Shown here piece by piece: positions 55,393 to 63,073 of a stretch of DNA of 64,000 bases (position 1 is the stretch's first letter; each line of letters opens with the position of its first letter). A program made the translations under genes and the position numbers. The notes beneath the pieces are model-generated. The model was given only the letters and a program-made list of their open reading frames with translations. It was not told the origin of the DNA and searched no databases. The stretch spans positions 62,001-126,000 of the forward strand of contig NZ_JABAID010000002.1 in NCBI RefSeq assembly GCF_012641335.1, written 5' to 3'. The DNA is from Novosphingobium sp. ERN07. Lineage in GTDB: Bacteria > Pseudomonadota > Alphaproteobacteria > Sphingomonadales > Sphingomonadaceae.

Positions 55393-56778
55393 ATGGCACT
55401 CGACATCCTCATCGTGGACGACGAACGCGATATCCGCGAACTCGTGGCAGGCGTTCTTTCCGACGAAGGCTATGGCTGCCGCCTCGCTGCAGACAGCACG
55501 ACCGCGCTCGCCGCGATTGACGAGCGCCGCCCCAGCCTCGTCCTGCTCGACGTCTGGTTGCACGGCAGCCCGATGGACGGCCTCGAAGTGCTCGATGAGA
55601 TAAAGAAGCGCGAGCCGGAATTGCCGGTCATCATCTTTTCCGGTCACGGCAATATCGATACCGCCGTCTCCGCGATCAGCCGTGGGGCGATGGATTTTCT
55701 CGAAAAGCCCTTCGAAGCTGAACGCCTGCTTCTGCTTGTGGAACGTGCAACGGAAACCGAGCGCCTTCGCCGCGAAAACCAGCGCCTGCGCCAAGGCTTC
55801 GCAATGGCCGAGGAGTTCACCGGTAATAGCTCCGCGATCAATCAGGTTCGCGCCACGCTCAAACGCGTAGCCAACACCGGCAGCCGCCTGCTCATCACCG
55901 GCCCCGCAGGATCTGGCAAGGAAGTTGCCGCCCGCCTGCTACACTCGTGGAGTCCGCGCGCGCAGAACGCCTTCATCACGGTCAATTCAGCTCGCATCAC
56001 GCCCGAACGCTTCGAGCAGGAACTGTTCGGTGAAGAAGTGGACGGCAAGCTGGTGCGGGCAGGCCTGCTGGAAATGGCTGATGGCGGCACACTGTTTCTC
56101 GATGAAGTGTCGGATATGCCGGCTTCCAGTCAGGCCCGCATTCTGCGTGTGCTGACCGAGCAATCGTTCGTCCGCGTCGGCGGCCATCGCCAGTTGCGCG
56201 TGGACGTGCGTGTCGTGTCCTCCTCGTCTCGCCCGCTCGAAAAGGAAATCGCTGAACGCCGCTTCCGCGAAGATCTCTATTACCGGCTCAACGTGGTGCC
56301 CGTCGCCATCCCCTCGTTGACAGAGCGGCGCGACGATATTCCGGCGCTCGTTGATCACTTCTTCACGCGTTACGCCAGCGAACAGGGGGTGATGCCGCCT
56401 GCCGTCTCGCCAGAAGCAATGGCCGCGATGCAGAGCTATGACTGGCCGGGTAATGTGCGCCAGTTGCGCAACGTGGTCGAACGCACGGTTATCCTGGCCC
56501 CGCGTGATCGTCTCGCACGCATCGATTCGGATATGCTCCCGTCGGAAATCGTCGCCACGCCTATGGGCGGCGATACAGGTGGTTCAACGCTTATGGGCGT
56601 GCCGTTGCGTGAAGCGCGCGAGAACTTCGAACGCGAATATCTGAAGGTCCAGATTCGCCGGTTTTCGGGCAATATTTCCAAGACGGCAAGCTTCATCGGC
56701 ATGGAGCGATCAGCCCTCCATCGCAAGCTCAAGCTCCTCGGCATGGCCGAGCGGCGCGAGGATGAAGACGAGGACTGA
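55393..56778 (+). CDS. ntrX: Response regulator NtrX (no GAFTGA loop)
   Basis: The 461-residue regulator has receiver D53 (LLDVWLHG) and an AAA+ domain with Walker A GPAGSGKEVAARLLH. Where NtrC has GAFTGA, this protein reads LFGEEVDGKLVRAG, so the loop needed to contact sigma54 is missing. It ends with a Fis-type helix-turn-helix (NISKTASFIGMERSALHRKLKLL) and an acidic tail. NtrX proteins of alphaproteobacteria often lack GAFTGA and act as sigma70-type regulators. The partner kinase is NtrY. Confidence 0.94.
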   Translation: MALDILIVDDERDIRELVAGVLSDEGYGCRLAADSTTALAAIDERRPSLVLLDVWLHGSPMDGLEVLDEIKKREPELPVIIFSGHGNIDTAVSAISRGAMDFLEKPFEAERLLLLVERATETERLRRENQRLRQGFAMAEEFTGNSSAINQVRATLKRVANTGSRLLITGPAGSGKEVAARLLHSWSPRAQNAFITVNSARITPERFEQELFGEEVDGKLVRAGLLEMADGGTLFLDEVSDMPASSQARILRVLTEQSFVRVGGHRQLRVDVRVVSSSSRPLEKEIAERRFREDLYYRLNVVPVAIPSLTERRDDIPALVDHFFTRYASEQGVMPPAVSPEAMAAMQSYDWPGNVRQLRNVVERTVILAPRDRLARIDSDMLPSEIVATPMGGDTGGSTLMGVPLREARENFEREYLKVQIRRFSGNISKTASFIGMERSALHRKLKLLGMAERREDEDED

Positions 56779-56801
56779 ACTTGATTTTCGCGCCATGAAT
56801 A

Positions 56802-56813
56802 CGCATTAATGCG
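56802..56813. promoter_or_regulatory. Palindrome upstream of hfq, shared with ntrY
   Basis: CGCATTAATGCG is a perfect 12-bp palindrome in the 178-bp gap between ntrX and hfq. Its 10-bp core GCATTAATGC is identical to the core of the palindrome at 53114-53127. Two copies of one 10-bp palindrome in the gaps flanking ntrY-ntrX suggest a shared regulator. This is inference. Confidence 0.4.
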
Positions 56814-56956
56814 AAACCCTGTGCAATTTCCCATGTTTACGGGAAGCGCATCGGGACATAAACTCGTCAACGAACCCGGCCAGAATGCACCTGCACGAAG
56901 GCCAGATCGCGAAGGTCCGTTATTGGACCGAGCCAATAGAAAATGGAGTCACGTTA

Positions 56957-57532
56957 ATGACCGGCAAAACGCTTTCCGCACGCCCTCGGCCCAAGCCCGA
57001 ACCGGCCCCCGCTGCGGAAGCACCCGCTCCCGTTACCGGCCCCAGCGGCGGAAAGGGACAGAACCTTCAGGATCTGTTCCTCAACCACCTGCGCAAGAAC
57101 AAGATTCCCGTTACGATGTTCCTCGTGAAGGGTGTCAAGCTGCAGGGCATCGTCACGTGGTTCGATAACTTCTCGATCCTGCTGCGCCGCGATGGCCAAT
57201 CGCAACTGGTCTACAAACACGCGATTTCCACGATCATGCCGGGCCAACAGCTTTCGGTCGCCCATTTCCAGACCGGGGGTGAGGAAAACGGCAAGAAAGC
57301 TCGCCTGCTGCAGGAAGTGTTCCTGTCCAGCGTGCGCGATGCCGCGGTGCAGGTCACGATGTTCCTGGTCAACGGCGTGATGCTTCAGGGCCGCGTTGCG
57401 TCCTACGATCTCTTCTGCATGTTGCTTGAGCGCGAAGGCTATGTCCAACTCGCCTACAAACATGCCGTTTCGACAATTCAGCCTGCCGGTCACGTTGATC
57501 TCACCGGCGACTGGGATGGTGAGGATTCCTGA
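56957..57532 (+). CDS. hfq: Hfq RNA chaperone with two tandem Sm domains
   Basis: The 191-residue protein contains two Hfq domains: residues 33-96 ([17 protein letters not shown] to [11 protein letters not shown]) and 113-178 ([17 protein letters not shown] to [11 protein letters not shown]). A Pro/Ala-rich tail precedes the first. By alignment to E. coli Hfq, Q8, F42 and K56-H57 are kept in both domains. The second domain changes K31 to methionine (M142), R17 to aspartate (D128) and R19 to alanine (A130), so it would lose much of the basic rim and alter the distal face. ATG 56957 follows GGAG. Three chains could form a six-fold ring. Duplicated Hfq has, to my recollection, been noted in Novosphingobium. 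Confidence 0.95.
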   Translation: MTGKTLSARPRPKPEPAPAAEAPAPVTGPSGGKGQNLQDLFLNHLRKNKIPVTMFLVKGVKLQGIVTWFDNFSILLRRDGQSQLVYKHAISTIMPGQQLSVAHFQTGGEENGKKARLLQEVFLSSVRDAAVQVTMFLVNGVMLQGRVASYDLFCMLLEREGYVQLAYKHAVSTIQPAGHVDLTGDWDGEDS

Positions 57533-58884
57533 GTACTTTTGAATTTGGCAACAATACCGGCGATATAGCCGGTGAAGTCACCCGTGGCGCGCGCGCCGTT
57601 GTCGTCCTCCCCGATATCAAACAGCGGGGAGGGGGGCTTGGCGCGGACGCTGAATCCCGCCTCGAAGAAGGGCAGGGCCTTGCCCGCGCTATCGGTATCG
57701 AGGTGGTTGATGCATTCATCCTCCCCATTCGCGCCGTGCGCCCGGCTACCTTGTTCGGTGAAGGCCAAGTTGATCGTATCGCCGTGGCCTGCAACCATTC
57801 CGATGCCGAACTGGTCATCGTTGACGGCGCGCTTTCAGCGATCCAGCAGCGCAATCTCGAAGACAAACTGAAGCGCAAGGTCATCGACCGGACCGGCCTC
57901 ATTCTCGAAATCTTCGGAGAGCGCGCGGCGACTGCCGAGGGGCGGTTGCAGGTCGAACTCGCGCACCTCGATTACCAGGCCGGTCGCCTCGTCCGGTCAT
58001 GGACTCACCTCGAACGCCAGCGCGGCGGCTTCGGCTTCCTTGGCGGTCCCGGCGAAACCCAGATCGAAGCCGACCGCCGCCTGATCCGTGGCCGCATGGC
58101 TCGTCTGCGCAAGGAACTGGAACAGGTACGCCGCACCCGCGGCCTTCATCGCGAACGCCGTCAGCGCGCACCTTGGCCTGTGATCGCGCTTGTCGGCTAT
58201 ACGAACGCGGGGAAATCCACGCTTTTCAATCGCTTGACCGGGGCGGACGTGATGGCAGAAGACCTGCTCTTCGCCACGCTCGATCCGACCATGCGCGCAA
58301 TCCGGCTGCCCGGCGTTGAGAAGGCAATTCTGTCTGACACCGTAGGCTTCATCTCCGATCTTCCCACCCAACTCGTCGCTGCCTTTCGCGCCACGCTGGA
58401 GGAAGTGACCGCCGCTGACGTGATCGTCCACGTGCGCGATGTCGCTAATCCCGCCAGCGCGGATCAGAAGGCGGAAGTCGAACAGATCCTCGCCGATCTT
58501 GGCGTTAACGGGGAAGGGGGACCAACCATTCCCGTGATCGAGGCGTGGAACAAGTGGGATTTGCTAACGCCTGAAGAGCAGGCAATGCGGCAGGATATCA
58601 TCGCCGCCAAGGTGGCCGAAGTTCCAGTTGTGCCGGTATCTGCGCTGACCGGCGATGGCGTTGCCGCGCTGCTCGACCAACTCAGCCAGATGTTGACCGG
58701 CGGCGCGCAAACACTGGAATTTACAGTGCCGCTGTCAGACGGACAGCGCCTTGCCTGGCTTCACGCACACGGCGACATTATTCAGGAAGTTCAGGTGGAT
58801 GGCGCTGAAAGTGAACCTTCCATGCGAATAACCGTCCGCCTCACGCCGCGCGAACTGGGGCGTTTCACTGCTCTGACCGCTTGA
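57529..58884 (+). CDS. hflX: GTPase HflX with apparent CTG start overlapping hfq
   Basis: HflX is a ribosome-associated GTPase that rescues or recycles stalled ribosomes. The G domain has Walker [15 protein letters not shown], the switch region [10 protein letters not shown], and the preceding [15 protein letters not shown] and [16 protein letters not shown]. The N-terminal domain needs residues coded before base 57703, where the first in-frame ATG/GTG/TTG (a GTG) occurs. The open frame reaches back to a CTG at 57529, which overlaps the hfq stop as CTGA after the purine-rich GGTGAGGA. Translation from CTG gives 451 residues beginning (M)[10 protein letters not shown]. The 3' end overlaps the convergent mazG gene by 20 bases. 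Confidence 0.9.
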   Translation: MSTFEFGNNTGDIAGEVTRGARAVVVLPDIKQRGGGLGADAESRLEEGQGLARAIGIEVVDAFILPIRAVRPATLFGEGQVDRIAVACNHSDAELVIVDGALSAIQQRNLEDKLKRKVIDRTGLILEIFGERAATAEGRLQVELAHLDYQAGRLVRSWTHLERQRGGFGFLGGPGETQIEADRRLIRGRMARLRKELEQVRRTRGLHRERRQRAPWPVIALVGYTNAGKSTLFNRLTGADVMAEDLLFATLDPTMRAIRLPGVEKAILSDTVGFISDLPTQLVAAFRATLEEVTAADVIVHVRDVANPASADQKAEVEQILADLGVNGEGGPTIPVIEAWNKWDLLTPEEQAMRQDIIAAKVAEVPVVPVSALTGDGVAALLDQLSQMLTGGAQTLEFTVPLSDGQRLAWLHAHGDIIQEVQVDGAESEPSMRITVRLTPRELGRFTALTA

Positions 58885-59647
58885 CCGTTTGCCAAAGCGC
58901 CTCCTGCTCGTCGAGCGGGAGGCTTGCAAACGTGTCACCAGCGAGCGCTTCCATGCCCCGGAACCGCCGCTCGAACTTGCCATTGGCAGCACGCAACGCT
59001 TCTTCCGGGGCAATGCCATATTTGCGTACGACGTTCACAGCGGCGAAAAGCAGGTCTCCCGCTTCCAAAATGCGTTCATCTTCCGAAGAAGCCCCGCGAA
59101 GTTCCTGAATTTCTTCCAGAACTTTCTCTATTGGTGTGTCGGTATCGGGCCAATCGAAGCCTTGGCGCGCTGCACGTTTCTGCAGCTTTTCAGCGCGCAT
59201 CAAGGCCGGAAGCGCCAGCGCCACGCCGTCCATTGCACTGTGCGCGCCTTTCGAAGCGCGTTCGGCGGCCTTGGCGGCTTCCCAACGATCCTCGCGCGAT
59301 TGTCCTTCGTCAGCTTCGTCTCCGAAGACGTGCGGATGCCGCGCTTCCATCTTGGCCGAAATTGCCGCGGCCACATCGTCGAAGCCAAACAATCCAAGCT
59401 CTTCTGCCATGCGCGCATGAAAGACCACTTGCAGCAGCAGGTCGCCAAGTTCTTCTTTCAGAGCGGCCATATCGCCGCGCATGATCGCGTCGTCCACTTC
59501 ATAGGCTTCTTCGATGGTATAAGGCGAAATCGTCGCAAACGTCTGTGCGCAATCCCATTCGCAGCCGCGCGCAGGATCACGCAGGCGTGCCATGATGCCC
59601 AGCAAGCGGGAAAGGTTGGGCGTTACCGCATGATCCATCGCGAACAT
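58865..59647 (-). CDS. mazG: Nucleoside triphosphate pyrophosphohydrolase MazG
   Basis: The 260-residue protein has two MazG-like helical domains. The first has EEAYEVDDAIMRGD and ELGDLLLQVVFHARM, and the second has the EIQELRG and EAGDLLFAAVNV repeats, giving E/D metal-binding sites. It converts NTPs to NMPs and pyrophosphate, removing damaged nucleotides. The start ATG 59647 or the ATG three codons later are both possible. It converges on hflX with a 20-base overlap. Confidence 0.94.
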   Translation of the reverse strand: MFAMDHAVTPNLSRLLGIMARLRDPARGCEWDCAQTFATISPYTIEEAYEVDDAIMRGDMAALKEELGDLLLQVVFHARMAEELGLFGFDDVAAAISAKMEARHPHVFGDEADEGQSREDRWEAAKAAERASKGAHSAMDGVALALPALMRAEKLQKRAARQGFDWPDTDTPIEKVLEEIQELRGASSEDERILEAGDLLFAAVNVVRKYGIAPEEALRAANGKFERRFRGMEALAGDTFASLPLDEQEALWQTVKRSEQ

Positions 59648-59721
59648 CCATTTTCAGCATGGGGTTTGGGGCGTGAGAGTGGCGCAGAACATCAGCCTCC
59701 ACATGCCTCACATTTGAATTG

Positions 59722-59735
59722 ATAATATGTATTAT
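59722..59735. promoter_or_regulatory. AT-rich palindrome in the gap behind mazG
   Basis: ATAATA-TG-TATTAT is a perfect 6-bp inverted repeat in an AT-rich island (59712-59745) of an otherwise GC-rich genome, in the 118-bp gap between mazG and the small membrane protein gene. Both genes are on the reverse strand, so it could be part of a mazG promoter or the end of the upstream operon. A short hairpin ATGGC...GCCAT (59745-59761) lies next to it. Confidence 0.35.
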
Positions 59736-59765
59736 GTAAATTGAATGGCTCGCGAGGCCATCGTG

Positions 59766-59936
59766 TCACCATCCGATCAACGTAAACACGAGCGCTGCGG
59801 CCACGAACAGAAATGCCCAAAGCGCTCCCATCCGCAGCCCGTCTGACAGACCGATCTGGCGGCCGCGCAGGTTGGCCACCAGCAGGACCAGCGCCATCGC
59901 TATACCGATGAGCCTGACAATCTCGTCGCCGCTCAT
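59766..59936 (-). CDS. 56-residue inner-membrane protein
   Basis: The small protein has two hydrophobic segments (IVRLIGIAMALVLLVANL and MGALWAFLFVAAALVFTLIGW) joined by the short loop RGRQIGLSDGLR. Its ATG overlaps the stop of the PhnP-like gene (ATGA). A longer open frame running into that gene is not credible. It is the last gene of the operon holB-metG-tatD-PhnP-like. No function is recognised. Confidence 0.75.
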   Translation of the reverse strand: MSGDEIVRLIGIAMALVLLVANLRGRQIGLSDGLRMGALWAFLFVAAALVFTLIGW

Positions 59937-60700
59937 GTCACGATCTCCAGCCCATCGTATGCCGGTTCGATGTGATCCGGCGTTTCGGCGCAGAGTGTGC
60001 GGTAATCCATCGATTTGTCGAGATGCGTCAGCACGCCGTGTCCAGCACGTGTGGCTTCGATCAGTTCCAGCGCCATGCCAAGATGCGAATGCGTGGGATG
60101 CGGCTGTCGCCTCAGGCAATCAACCACCAGCACATCGACCTTATAGAAAATGTCGATCATCTCGTTGGTAATCTCGCTGAAGTCTGTTGCGTAACCGATT
60201 GTTCTACCTGCCTGATCAAAGCGATACGCAGTCGATTGTGCCGGTCCGTGCGGCATCTGGCAATGGGCAATGCCGATTCCGCAGATCATGCGGACCCGGT
60301 CCAGATTGTCCAGTTCGCAGATCGTGTGATAGCCATGCTGTCCGGCAAAAACATAGCCGAAGCGCTGGCGCAGCCGCCGCACGGTTTCGCTGGCCGCATA
60401 GCCCGGAATCGGGCCGCCGCGGCCATAACGCAGCGGGCGCAGATCATCGATACCGTGGCAATGATCGGCGTGATCATGCGTCCACAACACCCCGTCCACC
60501 CGGTCGATTCCACAGGACAGAAATTGCTGACGCAAGTCCGTCGGCGTATCGACTAGCAGGCGGCTCCCGTCTTCCCCTTCGACGACAATCGCCACGCGCG
60601 TGCGCCGGTTGCGCGGCTCGTTTGGGTCGCAATCACCCCAGTCGTTGCCGATGCGCGGCACCCCGGTGGACGTGCCTGAACCGAGTATGGTCAGCTTCAC
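59933..60700 (-). CDS. Metallo-beta-lactamase-fold hydrolase (PhnP-like)
   Basis: The 255-residue protein begins LTILGSGTSTGVPRIGNDWG, the PhnP-type MBL N-terminus. The metal site is THDHADHCHG, with further histidines in THSHLGM and TYH-type positions toward the end (GVLTHLDKSMDY). PhnP relatives hydrolyse cyclic ribose phosphates; without phn genes nearby it is more likely a general phosphodiesterase. Its start overlaps the tatD stop by 4 bases. Confidence 0.88.
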   Translation of the reverse strand: MKLTILGSGTSTGVPRIGNDWGDCDPNEPRNRRTRVAIVVEGEDGSRLLVDTPTDLRQQFLSCGIDRVDGVLWTHDHADHCHGIDDLRPLRYGRGGPIPGYAASETVRRLRQRFGYVFAGQHGYHTICELDNLDRVRMICGIGIAHCQMPHGPAQSTAYRFDQAGRTIGYATDFSEITNEMIDIFYKVDVLVVDCLRRQPHPTHSHLGMALELIEATRAGHGVLTHLDKSMDYRTLCAETPDHIEPAYDGLEIVT

Positions 60701-61476
60701 AGGCTGGCCTTGCCGAATAGTCGGAAGAAGTTGGCGCCCGTAGTTTCAGCCAGCGCTTCCGTGGTTGTCCCGCGCAGGCCCGCCACGAAGGCGCAGGTAT
60801 TGGCAACGAATGCCGGTTCGCAGGTCTTCCCGCGATGCGGCACCGGAGCGAGAAACGGCGCATCAGTTTCCACCAGCAGCCGATCTTCCGGCAGTTCCGC
60901 AGCTATTGCCTGCAAGTCTTTGGCATTCTTGAACGTCACGATGCCGGATAGCGAAATCGAAAGTCCCAGATCCAGCATCTTTGCCGCAAACGGTGCAGAC
61001 GCGGTGAAGCAGTGGATGAGCGCCGGGAAAGCCCCCTTCCCCATTTCTTCGTCGATGATCCGGGTCGTGTCATCCTCGGCATCGCGGGTGTGGACGATCA
61101 GCGGCAGCCCGGTTTCGCGCGCCACTCTGATATGCACACGGAACAGGTCTTGCTGCACCTGCCGGTCTGAATGATCGTAGTAATAGTCCAGACCAGTCTC
61201 ACCGATGCCGATCACGCGCGGGTGCGCGGTTGCCTCCAGCAACACCGCCTCGCCCAGATCGGCGTGATCGTCGGCCTCATGCGGGTGAATGCCAACGCTG
61301 GCCCACACATCGCTTTCGCGTTCGGCCGTGCCGATAATATCGGCCCATTCGCGCTGGCGCGTGGAGATGTTCAGAAACCCGCGAACCCCACTTTGCCGCG
61401 CACGATCAAGCACTTGGGCCTGACTTTCAACAAGTCCCTTGTAGTTCAGGTGGCAGTGGGAATCGATCAGCATCAT
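60697..61476 (-). CDS. tatD: TatD-family deoxyribonuclease
   Basis: The 259-residue TIM-barrel metal hydrolase of the amidohydrolase type carries DSHCHLNY at the N-terminus (metal HxH), GIGETGLDYYYDHSDRQVQ and the IHCFTAS and ETDAPFLAP motifs. It acts on DNA 3' ends in oxidative-damage repair or apoptosis-like degradation, and has no role in Tat protein export despite the name. The start overlaps the metG stop (ATGATG). Confidence 0.95.
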   Translation of the reverse strand: MMLIDSHCHLNYKGLVESQAQVLDRARQSGVRGFLNISTRQREWADIIGTAERESDVWASVGIHPHEADDHADLGEAVLLEATAHPRVIGIGETGLDYYYDHSDRQVQQDLFRVHIRVARETGLPLIVHTRDAEDDTTRIIDEEMGKGAFPALIHCFTASAPFAAKMLDLGLSISLSGIVTFKNAKDLQAIAAELPEDRLLVETDAPFLAPVPHRGKTCEPAFVANTCAFVAGLRGTTTEALAETTGANFFRLFGKASL

Positions 61477-63038
61477 GCCGAGGCTGGCTCCTCAGGCAGC
61501 TCAAGGCGTGGAAATGCTGGGACAGGTTGGCCCAAATTCTCGCCAGTCGCCACGCGCGCCACATACCAATCCGCATCGGTCAGTGCGGCAAAATCACGAC
61601 CTTCACTCGGAAGGCCCAATTGATCCAAAACCTTGGCGGCTGAACTTGGCACAACAGGCGAAATCGCAATCGTCAGATCGCGGATTGCCATGAACAGCGT
61701 CAGCAGCACGGCCTTCATGCGTTCGGGATCGGTCTTGCGCAGTGCCCAGGGCGCTTGTTCATCGACATAGGCGTTGCACGCGAACACGGCGCGCATCCAC
61801 GCATCGATCCCGCCAGAGAAGTTCAGCATTTCGAACTCGCGGGGTAACTCTTCGCGGCAGGCGTTGAACACGATCGCCAGCAGCGCGTCATCCGCCTCGG
61901 TCGTCTGAAACTTCGCAAGTTCGCCACCCATGTTTTTGAAAATCATGGAAAGTGTACGTTGCACCAGATTGCCATAACTATTGGCAAGTTCGGCGTTGCA
62001 TCGCGTGACGATGGCTTCAGGCGAATAGGAACCGTCCTGACCGAACGCGACTTCGCGCATCAGGAAATAACGCAATGGATCGACGCCGAACCGTTCAGCC
62101 AGTTCCAGAGGATCGGTAACGTTGCCGAGCGATTTCGATTCCTTCTGCCCCCGGTTGAGCAGGAAGCCATGCCCGAAAACCTGCTTCGGCACGGCAATAC
62201 CGGCGCTCATCAGAAAGGCAGGCCAGTACACGGTATGGAACCGAACGATATCCTTGCCAATCAGGTGGAGATTTGCAGGCCAATACTTTGCAAAATCACC
62301 ACTCTCATCTGGAAAGCCAAGCCCGGTGAGGTAGTTGGTCAAGGCATCTACCCAGACGTACATCACATGGCCGTCGCTACCGGGAACCTTGATCCCCCAG
62401 TCGAAGCTGGTTCGCGAAACCGAAAGGTCGCGCAAGCCGCCTTCGACGAAGCGCATAACCTCGTTCCGGCGGCTGTCCGGCTGAACGAATTCGGGATGCT
62501 CCTCATATAGCTTCAGCAGAGGCTCAGCGTATTTCGAAAGGCGGAAGAACCACGATTCCTCGACAGTCCATTCCACTGGTGTGCCGTGTGGAGAAAGCTT
62601 CTCGCCCCCTTCCCCGGCCACGAGTTCGCTTTCATCATAAAACGCTTCATCGCGGATTGAATACCAGCCCTCGTAGCGATCAAGATAAAGGTCGCCGCTC
62701 GCCTCCATTCGCCGCCACAATTCCTGAACGGATGCATGGTGCCGTTCCTCCGTGGTGCGGATGAAGACGTCATAAGACACATTCAATTCATCACACATCT
62801 TTATGAAATACGACGACATTTCATCAGAAAGCTGGCGCGGTGTAACGCCCAGTTCGCGCGCCTTCTGCGCCATCTTCAAGCCATGTTCGTCGGTTCCGGT
62901 CTGGAACCGAACGTCACGGCCCATCGCCCGCTGGAACCGCGCAATCACATCAGCGGCAATCGCTTCGTAAGCGTGGCCGATGTGGGGCTTGCCATTGGGA
63001 TAGGAGATGGCGGTGGTGATATAGAAGGGTTCGCCCAT
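61473..63038 (-). CDS. metG: Methionyl-tRNA synthetase
   Basis: The 521-residue class I aminoacyl-tRNA synthetase has the HIGH-type motif in YPNGKPHIGHAYEAI and the KMSKS-type motif in GQKESKSLGNVTDPL. The anticodon-binding helical domain follows. The short form lacks the C-terminal EMAP-like tRNA-binding extension. It is coupled to tatD and lies 35 bases downstream of holB. Confidence 0.97.
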   Translation of the reverse strand: MGEPFYITTAISYPNGKPHIGHAYEAIAADVIARFQRAMGRDVRFQTGTDEHGLKMAQKARELGVTPRQLSDEMSSYFIKMCDELNVSYDVFIRTTEERHHASVQELWRRMEASGDLYLDRYEGWYSIRDEAFYDESELVAGEGGEKLSPHGTPVEWTVEESWFFRLSKYAEPLLKLYEEHPEFVQPDSRRNEVMRFVEGGLRDLSVSRTSFDWGIKVPGSDGHVMYVWVDALTNYLTGLGFPDESGDFAKYWPANLHLIGKDIVRFHTVYWPAFLMSAGIAVPKQVFGHGFLLNRGQKESKSLGNVTDPLELAERFGVDPLRYFLMREVAFGQDGSYSPEAIVTRCNAELANSYGNLVQRTLSMIFKNMGGELAKFQTTEADDALLAIVFNACREELPREFEMLNFSGGIDAWMRAVFACNAYVDEQAPWALRKTDPERMKAVLLTLFMAIRDLTIAISPVVPSSAAKVLDQLGLPSEGRDFAALTDADWYVARVATGENLGQPVPAFPRLELPEEPASA

Positions 63039-63073
63039 CGGGCCGGTCGCTTTCTTGCAAGGAATCTGCGTGG

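Noticed and set aside
57703..58884. hflX starting at GTG 57703
   Set aside because: It would remove about 58 residues of the conserved N-terminal domain ([11 protein letters not shown] onward), which match HflX; a CTG start restores them.
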